From Bacteroidales bacterium (GTDB lineage: Bacteria > Bacteroidota > Bacteroidia > Bacteroidales > GCA-2711565), in NCBI GenBank assembly GCA_028280405.1, contig JANQLW010000053.1:1-64000 (forward strand): DNA of 64,000 nucleotides. Reading direction: 5' to 3'. How positions within the stretch are numbered: position 1 is the stretch's first letter; each line of letters begins with the position of its first letter. Position numbers and translations under genes: made by a program. Below the pieces are notes generated by a model. That model searched no databases. It worked only from the letters and a program-made list of their open reading frames with translations, and was not told where the DNA came from. Positions 17,404-26,424 of the stretch are shown piece by piece.

Positions 17404-17971
17404 CTACTTTATAGAATCTAAAATTAAGGCTGAGATAAATATATCAAAATCTTTGTCGCCATCAATATCTGCAAAAGCCGGTGTATATTTGTATGCACTC
17501 AGTATCAGTAATCTGTTTTTTCGATTCCTTTTCTATCTTTCGCCTTTCTTCTATAAGCACAACTTCAAGGAAACCGTCTTTACTACCCTTAAACTATGTA
17601 ACATCATTTGGATAATACTTTCCTGAAAGAATATCTGTATATCTATCATTATTCAAATCCAGAAACTGTGGAGTAAAGCCGATGCATCAACTGATTTTAA
17701 CAAAAAGCTCATTCCCATTTGCTCCCTTTCCATAGAACCAATCATCGGTAAATTTAGGTTCAGCATCTGTTCCTACGTTAAGGTAAATACGGAATTTCCC
17801 TTTTGCTTCAAATTCTCCGATTATAAGATCTTTCTTCCCATCCTTGTTCCAGTCATAAACTAAAGGATGGGTATAGCCATAAGCTTCTCCCTTTAAGGGG
17901 CCGGTTTCTTCCATAATTAGCATTGGTTTGGACACCTGTGCCGACAAACCGAAGCCAAATGCAAGAAACAA
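17404..17971 (-). pseudogene. Degenerate VCBS/FG-GAP repeat surface protein
   Basis: The 5' part is an open frame of 94 codons: an export signal (FLAFGFGLSAQ) followed by VYDWNKDGKKDLIIGEF, a calcium-binding FG-GAP repeat. After the stop at 17687 the same frame continues with TPQFLDLNNDRYTDILSG, then a TAG where the family has Trp (before FKGSKDGF), and after a frameshift FADIDGDKDFDIFIS. Two in-frame stops, one frameshift and a missing ATG (the frame must begin at TTG) show that it is dead. Intact relatives are long secreted proteins. Confidence 0.75.
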
Positions 17972-18037
17972 ATTAATAATACTGTATTTATGTACCTACG
18001 ATACATCAAAATGTGTAGTGCTTAAAGAGAATAAAAG

Positions 18038-18072
18038 GAGGCTATCTCATGTTTTGCGACAGCCTCTTTTTT
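18038..18072. terminator. Terminator after the minus-strand SusCD operon
   Basis: GAGGCTATC (18038-18046) pairs with GACAGCCTC (18058-18066) with one non-Watson-Crick pair. T6 follows on +, and CCTTTTAT follows on -. It lies 107 bases beyond the end of the lipoprotein gene and can stop the SusCD operon. The stem text GAGGCTATC recurs in the terminator at 49411-49447. Confidence 0.65.
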
Positions 18073-18173
18073 AACATCGCAGACCAAATTATAAAACCAC
18101 AACTGATCTTAGATCATGTCATTGCGACCATGTATTCTTAGATATAACGGAACCGGAAAAAACCAAATCCGAT

Positions 18174-19109
18174 TTATATAGTAGTCCCTACCAACTGCCA
18201 GGCAGTAGAAAGGGCTTCCATATCCATTCCGTAACTTTCAAGCATATATGCTACAACGATATCATATTTTCTCTGAAAGATTGAATTAGTTGCTAATAGG
18301 ACATCTCTTTCTGCTTTTGGGCGAGAAATAATCCAAACAACATAAGACAACCAATCCTGATGCGGGTTATTTGCATAAGCATATGTACCATATGGATGCA
18401 CAAAACCGGCAGCTATTGCCTCATCTTCATAGTATTTGTTAGCCCAGACTGAATAATCATACCTTATAATTGTACTACCAATATCTGAAAGATCATCATA
18501 ATAATTTCCTGCAGACAAGCCTTTAAAATTATCAGGAATAAAGTAGTTATAATTAAATGTACTACTACCCCAAAAAGTATATAACAGACACTCTTTAGTC
18601 AATACTAAATCAAATTCCTTTGTGTCATTTACACTTCCTAATACATAAGATCCATTGTACTCAGACCTAAAATCTAAGTTATAACCAAAACTATAATACA
18701 TGTCAGCAGTAGTAGTTAAACCTAAATCACTTACTAATACATATCTTCTATGCTTAAGGATATCTCTATTATTACTAAACATATCAAACATCTCTCTCAT
18801 CAACTTCATAAAAATAACAGCTCTATCTTCATCCGCTTTTGTTACATAAGTATTTTTTAATGCATTTGACTGAATTCTTCCATTTGGAGTTGTCATAGCT
18901 TCTTCGCCAGACAGTTCATAATAAATATGTATATCATAGTCTTCATAAATATCAAACCTTATTTGGCTAGCTTCAGTTGTACCAGGTTCTATCGCAGGGA
19001 ATGGTCCTGGAGCTTCAAAATCAGCAATCAATTTATCGTCCTCTTTGCGGCATGCACACATTAAAACCACTAAAAGGAGGAGTGACATTGTATATTTTAT
19101 ATATTTCAT
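18174..19109 (-). CDS. SusD-associated lipoprotein, Mx1 metallopeptidase-like but without HExxH
   Basis: A 311-residue lipoprotein: signal peptide with lipobox LMCAC, Cys at residue 19. The C-terminal half has the pattern of the Bacteroidota putative zinc-binding metallopeptidase family (PF15890-like): GLSAGNYYDD, AAGFVHPYGTYAYANNPHQD and a final KYDIVVAYMLESYGMDMEAL. Where the family has a HHEFxH zinc helix, this protein reads TKECLLYTF, so both zinc histidines seem to be lost. It is the last gene of the sigma/FecR/SusCD group, 24 bases after susD, and probably acts as a surface binding protein. Family assignment is by eye. Confidence 0.55.
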   Translation of the reverse strand: MKYIKYTMSLLLLVVLMCACRKEDDKLIADFEAPGPFPAIEPGTTEASQIRFDIYEDYDIHIYYELSGEEAMTTPNGRIQSNALKNTYVTKADEDRAVIFMKLMREMFDMFSNNRDILKHRRYVLVSDLGLTTTADMYYSFGYNLDFRSEYNGSYVLGSVNDTKEFDLVLTKECLLYTFWGSSTFNYNYFIPDNFKGLSAGNYYDDLSDIGSTIIRYDYSVWANKYYEDEAIAAGFVHPYGTYAYANNPHQDWLSYVVWIISRPKAERDVLLATNSIFQRKYDIVVAYMLESYGMDMEALSTAWQLVGTTI

Positions 19110-19133
19110 ATCTCTAATTTTATAGTTAATAAA

Positions 19134-20663
19134 TTATCTGGGAGCCCTTTCAATACTTGGATTTATATCAATTTCCTTTTCAGGGACTTGCAATACATAT
19201 CGTAAATCATCCTGCATTAAATTAGCCACTGCTCCATTGTAGCCAACTCTTGACATTGCTGGGCGAGTCGTTCTTCTTAAATCAAACCAACGATGCCCTT
19301 CAAAACAGAGTTCTCTTCTACGCTCTTCATATATAAATGTCAGAAGAGATTCTTGTGTAAAGCTACCTACTGATAAATCTACATAAAGGGCTGGGTCAAA
19401 TTTTTTCTCTCTTATTTTATTTAAGTCATTTATTGCAGATTGAAGATCTCCATTTTGAGCATAAGCCTCTGCCCTATTCAATAAAATTTCTTCAATTCTT
19501 ATAACCCTTGTATAACCATCAAAACGATAACTGGTCATACCAAATGCAAATGGCGTAGCAGATCTATGCTTAAAACATGTAAGTTTCTCCAGATGAACAC
19601 CAAAAATATCTCTAATAAAGGTTCCCATAAAGTAGAATCTTCTTACATCTCCTTCTTCAAATGTATCAGCAAAATCTGTATTAACAGAAAATGTTGTTGT
19701 TGTTGGCCAAAATGCCAATAATGGTATAATCTCATTAATACCATTTACAAAAATCATATTACTGTTATTTTCATCCAGATAGTTTTGACCAGTCCTTAAT
19801 TTACTAGTACTTGTAGAAGCGTTATTCTCTGCATTTGCAAAAGAAATTGCACTTCTAAGATCAAATATATTTGAGTTTTTATCTAATATCTCTGTAGATA
19901 AAGCAATTGTTTTATCCCAATCATTCATATATAGAGCTACTCTTGATGCTAATGCTTTAACTCTAAATGCATCAAATAACCGATTATCAATCTTTTCAAT
20001 TGGATTGGCTTCCATTAATGTAATTGCCTGCTCAATATCTGAAAGTATTTGATCATATACTTCCTGTACTGTAGCCCTAAGATAAGCTTTGTCTTCTGCT
20101 CCTGTTGAAGTAGTAATTGGAATACCAAAATCAGTATCTGCTGTTGCAGGATCATAATATTGTCCATACAAATTAACTAAATAAAAATATGAATAAGCTC
20201 TTAAAGCATACGCTTCACCCTTCATATTATTTTTAATATTCAACATATCATCTCCAACAGTTGTAGAGAGTGCATCATCAATTTTATCAATTACTACATT
20301 TGTATAGAAAATACTCTCATAGAGACTAGAAAAGGCTTTATCACCTCTAGCAATAGAGAATTCATGACTATCATCCCACATATAGGCACTTAACATTTGA
20401 TCTCCAGCATCTGGCATTGGATCACCTCCACCATATAAACCAAATACATGATTGGATTCAATCAATTCAACATCATCACTAAGTGCATCAATATATGGCA
20501 TAACCCTATCCGTAATATAAGCATTATTTAAGAGTTCCCTATAATCATCAATTGTTGATGGTTCTAGTTTATTTTGAGGCATTTCCTCAAGGTAACTTTC
20601 GCATGATGTTAACATTATCAACATCACAAATATTATCTGACTTATTTTAAATATTGTTTTCAT
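19134..20663 (-). CDS. SusD/RagB-family outer-membrane lipoprotein
   Basis: A surface lipoprotein that captures substrate and closes the SusC channel like a lid. The lipobox is MLTSC (Cys about 20), followed by ESYLEEMPQNKLEPSTIDDY, a typical SusD start. TPR-like helices include GEAYALRAYSYFYLVNLYGQ, and the C-terminal signature is YEERRRELCFEGHRWFDLRR. It has 509 residues. It lies 11 bases downstream of the STN-type susC and pairs with it. No adjacent enzyme indicates the substrate. Confidence 0.92.
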   Translation of the reverse strand: MKTIFKISQIIFVMLIMLTSCESYLEEMPQNKLEPSTIDDYRELLNNAYITDRVMPYIDALSDDVELIESNHVFGLYGGGDPMPDAGDQMLSAYMWDDSHEFSIARGDKAFSSLYESIFYTNVVIDKIDDALSTTVGDDMLNIKNNMKGEAYALRAYSYFYLVNLYGQYYDPATADTDFGIPITTSTGAEDKAYLRATVQEVYDQILSDIEQAITLMEANPIEKIDNRLFDAFRVKALASRVALYMNDWDKTIALSTEILDKNSNIFDLRSAISFANAENNASTSTSKLRTGQNYLDENNSNMIFVNGINEIIPLLAFWPTTTTFSVNTDFADTFEEGDVRRFYFMGTFIRDIFGVHLEKLTCFKHRSATPFAFGMTSYRFDGYTRVIRIEEILLNRAEAYAQNGDLQSAINDLNKIREKKFDPALYVDLSVGSFTQESLLTFIYEERRRELCFEGHRWFDLRRTTRPAMSRVGYNGAVANLMQDDLRYVLQVPEKEIDINPSIERAPR

Positions 20664-20674
20664 TGTAACCTAAT

Positions 20675-23600
20675 TTAAAAGTTAAAGTTTAATCCCAGAG
20701 TAAATGTTTTAGGTAGTGGAAGTGATCCATAACTACTACTGGAATAGTTTGCAGTTTCCGGATCCATACCATTTAGTCTCTTATTTGCGATTACAAAAAG
20801 ATTCTCTGCTTGAAACTTAATTGTTGCTCCTTCAATTCCCCATTTATCTGTAATAGATTTAGGAAGCTTATATTGCAATAACACGTTCCTTAATCTTAAA
20901 TAATCACCACTAATAACTTGCATATTACTCAAATTATACATTTGGGTACCATAAGAAGGTCCAATTTCTGAAGAAAAATAGGTATCACCATTCATTATAG
21001 GGATTGTATATATTGCTTCATCACCTGGTTTTCTCCATCGGTTCATAACATCTCTGGAGGCATTTAGCTCTCCTGCAGGAACATTATTAAATGCAGCTTT
21101 AGGAAGGCGAATTACAAAATCTAATCCGGCAACAAACATAAACGACAAAGATAAATGCCTGTATTTAAAAGTATTACCAAATCCGATTGTAGTATTTGGT
21201 TCTCGTGACCCCTCATACTTTAGCGCATCAATATTATCTAAGACTTTTACAGCAAAATTTTCATCATCACCCTTCATTTCGTTTCCATCCTTATCATAAA
21301 ATAGTGGGATACCCTCATTATTTAGCCTGGCAAATCTATATGAATACATAGAGTTTATGGTTTTCCCTTCTACAACTTGTCCAATTGTATATGTAGATTT
21401 CAGAAGGTTCGATATTTGTGGGTCTATATATGATTTTGTAACCTCACTTTTAAGAAAAGAGGCAGTAACACTAGTACTCCAGGAAAAATCATTTTTATCA
21501 AATATTTTAGCATTTAATCCAATATCCACACCTAAATTAGTAACATTGGCATAGTTTACCGCCTTTGTCATAAAACCTGTAACTGCAGAAACTTCCTTAT
21601 GTGCAATCAAATCACTACCAAGATCCTGATAGAAATCAATTGCACCGGATAATCTTCTATCGAACAATGAAAAATCAAGTCCGATATTAATTGATTTTGT
21701 GGTTTCCCATTTTAATTCAGGGTTAGGTGCCTGAACGATCCTCATTTCATTCATCCCTGTGAATTTATTAGGAGGTAAAGCAGCAGCAATAATTTGAGGA
21801 GTAGCTTCTTCCACAATATTACCTCTTAATCCATAAGATGCCCTCAGAGATAAAGCAGTAATAAACTCAACTGACTCTAAGAATGACTCTCTTTCCATAT
21901 GCCATTTCGCAGCAACAGACCATAAAGGAAGGTATCTATAATCAGGATTTGAACCAAATAGATTTGAACCATCAAAACGAATGTTCGCATTAATCACATA
22001 TTTGTTTTTATACATTGCAGAAAATATCCCAAAATAAGAAACATAAGATCTGTTATAAGTAGTTCTTGTTGCTGTATTCCTATAAATATGCCCAGCTTCC
22101 TCTGAAAGTTCAGGGCTATAGAATATTTTCCCTCTATCGTGCATATAACCATAATTTCTTGTTGCTAAACCATCATAATTGACAGTTCGAAACTCTTGTC
22201 CGGCCATAATATCCATCGACATATCCTCTATTGGAGAGAACTTAGAACTAATAGAATTTCTAATCAAGTATGTTTTTTGAGCAAAATCAGTTTGATTGTA
22301 AATGCCACCATAAGGTAATGGTGATTCTGCAATTTGATCAGCAGTACCAGCACCATATCTATATTTTCGTATTTCTGCAACATATTTACTTCTTTCTGTT
22401 GCATATTCCTGTGTTGTTGTATTTGATGCATTATAACTCCAAAGTGATCTAATTGTTATTCCTTTGGTTAATTCATATGAAAGATCTACCATTGCCTTTA
22501 AATCTGACTGGCTTGATTTTTTATCTGTTGTCTGTTGCTCGTTGAAGATATTAAAACCATAAGTTCCATAAAAAAACAGGGTTCCATCATCATTATAGGG
22601 ATAAAGAGACCTGGATGACTTATAAGCATAGTGAAAAGGGTTAATATGAGCCATATACTGTTTTCTATCTCTCCTACTACCATGAAGCGTAAACCTCATA
22701 TTGAATCCTTTGAAGATCTCAGTATTAATCTTTGCCATACCAGAGTAACTTTTGTAATTGCTTATTCTATCTAAGCCATCCTGACTTGATTGACTTAGAG
22801 AGAAGTAATAATCACTTTTTTCATTACCCCCTGATATATTAAGATCATTAGTTATAGAATAAGCATCATGAAACAAAAGTTTAAACCAATCAGTATTCAT
22901 TGTTTGAACCTTTCTAATTCCTGCCTGATAATCTTCCAGAGACATACCATTAGCGTAGTATTGATCTTGATAGTAAGCAACTCCAACTTCTCCATAAATG
23001 TAGTTGTAATTATCCTCAATACTTTCCAATGTCAATTGAGCACGCTCTTTTGAGTTCATAAGATTAAAGTCACCATAAGAAGGCCTCATTGAAAGTTTGG
23101 AAGTGTGGTTAAAATTCACTCTTGGCTTCCCTTTCTTTCCCCTCTTAGTAGTTACTACTATTACACCATTTGCAGCTCTTGTTCCATATATAGCAGTAGC
23201 AGATGCATCTTTTAATATGGTTATTGTTTCTATATCATTAGCACTAATGCCACCAATTGCACTATTAAATGACTCCATAAATTCAGGATCATTAAGTTCA
23301 GCAGGAGTTACAGGAACTGAGTTCTCAAGCATTACGCCATCAATAACCCAAACAGGTTCTGCATTTCCACTAATAGTAGCAGTTCCTCGTACCCTAACTC
23401 TAGGAGCTGCACCCGGTGCAGCACTTGTGTTTATTACACTAAGGCCTTCTGCATGTCCTTGTAGCATAGTCTCAATACTACTACTACCAATAGACGGAAG
23501 CTTTTCTGTATTGATTGTAACAACAGAACTACTTGTTTCTCTTTTGTCTTTAATTTGATATCCAGTGATAACAACTTCTTTTAAACTTTCAGAAGATTCT

Positions 23601-24211
23601 TTTAATACGATGTTAATAATGGTTTGGTTTCCAATAATAACTTCCTGACTAGCGAAACCTAAGTAACTGATTATAATTACTGACTTTGTGCCAGAAACAG
23701 TAAGAGTATAGTTACCATTGGCATCAGTCGTAACTCCATTTAAAGTTCCCTTTTCAAGAATAGTAGTTCCTGGTAGTGGATTGCCATTTACATCAGTAAC
23801 TTTCCCTTTAATTTCTATTGCTTCAGCAATTTTCATTTCATTCTTCTCTGCTTCACTAATAAAAATAGTTTTATCAACTATCTGATAAGTAATATTCGTA
23901 TTAGAAAAAGCTTCATCTAAAATATCTTCTACTGTTTTATTCGCCATGTCGATGTTAACTCTTTCCTGCGAATTCACTAATTCATCATTGAAGAAGAATT
24001 GAAATTCAGTTTGCTTCTGAATTTCCTTCAAAAGTTCACTTACAGTAGCATTTTCCATTTTAAGAGAAATCAGGGTCTGTTGAGAATAGACGCTTGCATT
24101 GACACTGAAAACGCTTAAAAAAATCAACAAAATAGTTAGCTTCATGATTAGTAATGTTTTTTTCCACCGGCTTAAACACGGCAGAAAATCATAATCTGAT
24201 TTTTTTTTCAT
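20675..24211 (-). CDS. SusC/RagA TonB-dependent transporter with STN signalling domain
   Basis: An outer-membrane transporter of 1178 residues. After an export signal (hydrophobic segment about 22-42) comes an STN domain (about 50-115; KMENATVSELLKEIQKQTEF), the module that talks to FecR. Then come a carboxypeptidase-like domain (about 133-215; VKGKVTDVNGNPLPGTTI), the plug (TILKDASATAIYGTRAANGV) and a 22-strand barrel ending GLNFNF. The STN domain sets this SusC apart from the three others in the window. It is encoded after sigma and fecR on the same strand, so substrate uptake is likely self-inducing. A hairpin lies in the fecR-susC gap. Confidence 0.94.
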   Translation of the reverse strand: MKKKSDYDFLPCLSRWKKTLLIMKLTILLIFLSVFSVNASVYSQQTLISLKMENATVSELLKEIQKQTEFQFFFNDELVNSQERVNIDMANKTVEDILDEAFSNTNITYQIVDKTIFISEAEKNEMKIAEAIEIKGKVTDVNGNPLPGTTILEKGTLNGVTTDANGNYTLTVSGTKSVIIISYLGFASQEVIIGNQTIINIVLKESSESLKEVVITGYQIKDKRETSSSVVTINTEKLPSIGSSSIETMLQGHAEGLSVINTSAAPGAAPRVRVRGTATISGNAEPVWVIDGVMLENSVPVTPAELNDPEFMESFNSAIGGISANDIETITILKDASATAIYGTRAANGVIVVTTKRGKKGKPRVNFNHTSKLSMRPSYGDFNLMNSKERAQLTLESIEDNYNYIYGEVGVAYYQDQYYANGMSLEDYQAGIRKVQTMNTDWFKLLFHDAYSITNDLNISGGNEKSDYYFSLSQSSQDGLDRISNYKSYSGMAKINTEIFKGFNMRFTLHGSRRDRKQYMAHINPFHYAYKSSRSLYPYNDDGTLFFYGTYGFNIFNEQQTTDKKSSQSDLKAMVDLSYELTKGITIRSLWSYNASNTTTQEYATERSKYVAEIRKYRYGAGTADQIAESPLPYGGIYNQTDFAQKTYLIRNSISSKFSPIEDMSMDIMAGQEFRTVNYDGLATRNYGYMHDRGKIFYSPELSEEAGHIYRNTATRTTYNRSYVSYFGIFSAMYKNKYVINANIRFDGSNLFGSNPDYRYLPLWSVAAKWHMERESFLESVEFITALSLRASYGLRGNIVEEATPQIIAAALPPNKFTGMNEMRIVQAPNPELKWETTKSINIGLDFSLFDRRLSGAIDFYQDLGSDLIAHKEVSAVTGFMTKAVNYANVTNLGVDIGLNAKIFDKNDFSWSTSVTASFLKSEVTKSYIDPQISNLLKSTYTIGQVVEGKTINSMYSYRFARLNNEGIPLFYDKDGNEMKGDDENFAVKVLDNIDALKYEGSREPNTTIGFGNTFKYRHLSLSFMFVAGLDFVIRLPKAAFNNVPAGELNASRDVMNRWRKPGDEAIYTIPIMNGDTYFSSEIGPSYGTQMYNLSNMQVISGDYLRLRNVLLQYKLPKSITDKWGIEGATIKFQAENLFVIANKRLNGMDPETANYSSSSYGSLPLPKTFTLGLNFNF

Positions 24212-24237
24212 AAATTTGATTATTAAAGTTTGACAAA

Positions 24238-24254
24238 TCCCGACTACGTCGGGA
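24238..24254. other. GC-rich hairpin between fecR and susC
   Basis: TCCCGAC-TAC-GTCGGGA is a perfect 7-bp stem with a 3-base loop, in the 92-base gap between the fecR stop and the susC start. No T-run follows on the minus strand (it continues TTTGTC), so it is not a classical terminator. It may set the ratio of the regulatory genes to transporter mRNA by processing or pausing. Confidence 0.6.
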
Positions 24255-24303
24255 GAAATTTTAATATTGATAAGGAGATGGTGCGAACATTTCCTTATCT
24301 TTT

Positions 24304-25491
24304 TTAGTTTACATATATGGTGTTGTTTTCTTTACTAAATCTTAATTTTGATGTGTATTCTATAAATCCAAGTATCTCAGAAATATTTTCATAGCGTTTT
24401 AAAGTACCGGTGAAATGATAATCTCTTTTATTATCATTTTTAAAATCGAAATCAACATCATACCATCTACTTAGCTTTTTTAATACAGCTTCTATATTTG
24501 TATTCTCAAAAGTGAATTCTCCTCTGGTCCACGAGGTATAATGATCGGTTTCTACTTTTCGTTTCTTTATTCTTCTATTTACTGAAGTTATTGAAGCTTG
24601 TTCTCCCGGCTCCAACATGATTGTTGAATTTTCGTCATAGCGATGTCTTAAGCTAATGCTTCCTTCAACGAGTGTAGTTATATTTTCGACTTCATCTTCA
24701 TAGGCACTGATATTAAAAGACGTACCGTATACTTTTACTATTGATTTTTCGGATGTAACAATAAAAGGGCGTTCAGCATTATGTGCCACATCAAAATAGG
24801 CTTCTCCTTTTTTTAATGTTAATCTTCTTTCTTTACCGGTAAATCTTGAAGGAAATTCCAAAACGGTTTCTGAATTTAGCCAAACCTTAGTACCATCAGG
24901 CAAGATCGTATTAAATTCACCTTTTCTGGGAATCGTAATTTCCTGCATAACAGGGGGAGGCAATTCCTTTACATTTTCAGGAACCTTAAAACGAAGTGTT
25001 TTTGCATCACTTGAAATTATTGTACCGTCTATTTCTTTTAGGTTTTCAATTTTAGTTCTTTCAAGATTCACTATTTTTCCATTCCCCATTTTTAAAACAG
25101 CTTTGGAATAACCTGCCGGAATATTAATATCTGCTCGTTGTGTTTCAATTAGATCATTTGGATAAAAGTACCAAAGTAATGAGCCGGCAATAGCCAACGG
25201 AAGCATTATAACAGCAGCATAACGAAAAATTTGTTTGTAGATGCCGACTGTTTTTTTAGTTGTAGAAAAATCTCCATTTTCTTTTAGGGCATTTACCGAA
25301 TCATATGATAAATAAGAATTAATTTTTTTTGATAATTTTTTCCTATTCAGGATTTTATTGTAAAGCTCTCTGTGTTCAGTTTTCTCCTGAAGCCAATTAT
25401 TTAAAAGTTCTTCATCATCTGCAGAGGCTATTTTTAGATGATGCTTTGCAATGAGTTCAGAAATTTTGTAATTGTCGATTGAGTTTTTCAT
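24304..25491 (-). CDS. FecR-family anti-sigma factor
   Basis: A 395-residue inner-membrane regulator: cytoplasmic N-terminus (about 1-85) that holds the sigma factor, one membrane helix (AAVIMLPLAIAGSLLWYFY, about 90-108), and a periplasmic FecR domain (about 185-290; FNTILPDGTKVWLNSETVLEF, GEAYFDVAHNAERPFIV). It ends with a DUF4974-like domain (about 320-392; NIEAVLKKLSRWYDVDF) resembling an STN partner. It lies between the sigma gene and the STN-containing susC, the standard order of this cascade. Confidence 0.93.
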   Translation of the reverse strand: MKNSIDNYKISELIAKHHLKIASADDEELLNNWLQEKTEHRELYNKILNRKKLSKKINSYLSYDSVNALKENGDFSTTKKTVGIYKQIFRYAAVIMLPLAIAGSLLWYFYPNDLIETQRADINIPAGYSKAVLKMGNGKIVNLERTKIENLKEIDGTIISSDAKTLRFKVPENVKELPPPVMQEITIPRKGEFNTILPDGTKVWLNSETVLEFPSRFTGKERRLTLKKGEAYFDVAHNAERPFIVTSEKSIVKVYGTSFNISAYEDEVENITTLVEGSISLRHRYDENSTIMLEPGEQASITSVNRRIKKRKVETDHYTSWTRGEFTFENTNIEAVLKKLSRWYDVDFDFKNDNKRDYHFTGTLKRYENISEILGFIEYTSKLRFSKENNTIYVN

Positions 25492-25588
25492 AAATATTAG
25501 TGCTATTCATTAGTAAGACAACACTAATGGAAAAATGTATGAAATGAATAAGGGAATTTATTTGTGAGAGTTATTATAGATGATGTTG

Positions 25589-25622
25589 TGTGTGTTTAGG
25601 CTTTTATGTTTTTACGTGTTTA
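25589..25622. repeat. GTGTTTA-word repeat
   Basis: GTGTGTTTAGGCTTTTATG and TTTTTACGTGTTTATG belong to the same word family as the inverted repeat at 35960-36044. It overlaps the last bases of the sigma gene and fills the gap to fecR, which otherwise holds nothing recognisable. Confidence 0.45.
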
Positions 25623-26201
25623 TGATTTGGATAGGGAAAGATGTGTAATTAATAAAATAATTGTTTTATTAAGTTGATGAAATTTTTCTTTAATAATTTT
25701 TAGTGCTCTGTATTTTTGAGTCTTTACGGTATTCACACTCACATTCATCCTTACAGCTATTTCCTTAATTTTAAGTCCTTCAAAATAACTTAATTTAAAA
25801 ACATTAAGGCATTGCTCCGGCAGAGAATTATAACATTCAAAAAGAATAGCATGGGTTTCTTCTTCAATCAGTTTATCATTAAAGAAAGCTTCTGATTCTG
25901 AAAATTTAGCTTCAATTTGGTATTTCTCTTTTACTTTTGCATGTTTTATAATATTTAAAGCTTTATTCTTTACAGAAGAAAACAGGTAGGTTTTAAAAGA
26001 ATTCAAATTTTTAAATGTTTTCCTTTTCTGCCAAACAGCAATTAATACTTCCTGAACAATATCTTCACACACATCTCTATTCATTAAATAATTTTGAGCA
26101 AATGAACACAAGGGGGCATAATACTTATGAAAAATCTTCTCATAGGCATTTTCATTCCCTTTTCGGAATTGCTCGAAATTTCTACTATCAGAAAGCAACA
26201 T
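25620..26201 (-). CDS. ECF RNA polymerase sigma factor (Bacteroidota sigma-70 family)
   Basis: A 193-residue extracytoplasmic-function sigma factor. Region 2 (about 20-88) contains YYAPLCSFAQNYLMNRDVCE and DIVQEVLIAVWQKR; region 4 (about 125-175) contains LPEQCLNVFKLSYFEGLKIK and a helix-turn-helix AVRMNVSVNTVKTQKYRA. The tail is hydrophobic (TIILLITHLSL), seen in some members. It is the head of the sigma, fecR, susC, susD and lipoprotein cluster and should activate the SusC/SusD genes when released by FecR. Confidence 0.93.
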   Translation of the reverse strand: MLLSDSRNFEQFRKGNENAYEKIFHKYYAPLCSFAQNYLMNRDVCEDIVQEVLIAVWQKRKTFKNLNSFKTYLFSSVKNKALNIIKHAKVKEKYQIEAKFSESEAFFNDKLIEEETHAILFECYNSLPEQCLNVFKLSYFEGLKIKEIAVRMNVSVNTVKTQKYRALKIIKEKFHQLNKTIILLITHLSLSKS

Positions 26202-26395
26202 ATTTATAGATTGTTATGCAAGAATACAAAAAAAAACTTTCTAAAAACAAATCACTATGTTCGTGAAAATCAAAACTCAATTTCCAATCCAATTATTTTC
26301 AATAATTTATACAAGCAAAATAATATTGCACAATTCTTGCTTAATTAATTATCACATGTTGATTTATATATTTTAGCTTTCAATATTATTCTATT

Positions 26396-26403
26396 TATAT
26401 TTG
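26396..26403 (+). promoter_or_regulatory. Promoter -7 element for the LptF/G permease
   Basis: TATATTTG (TAnnTTTG) covers the TTG at 26401, which would be the longest possible start of the downstream gene. This argues for translation from GTG 26425. Confidence 0.55.
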
Positions 26404-26424
26404 CATTATAACTACTTGCTTATC

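Noticed and set aside
17687-17971. A functional 94-residue FG-GAP protein
   Set aside because: The frame lacks an ATG, and the same gene continues past two stops and a frameshift with clear VCBS text, so it is a pseudogene.
23097-23558. Open frame of about 150 codons on + opposite the plug region of the STN-type SusC
   Set aside because: It is an antisense shadow: hydrophobic and Ser/Thr-rich as expected from the complement of plug codons, with no promoter or homologue-like motif.
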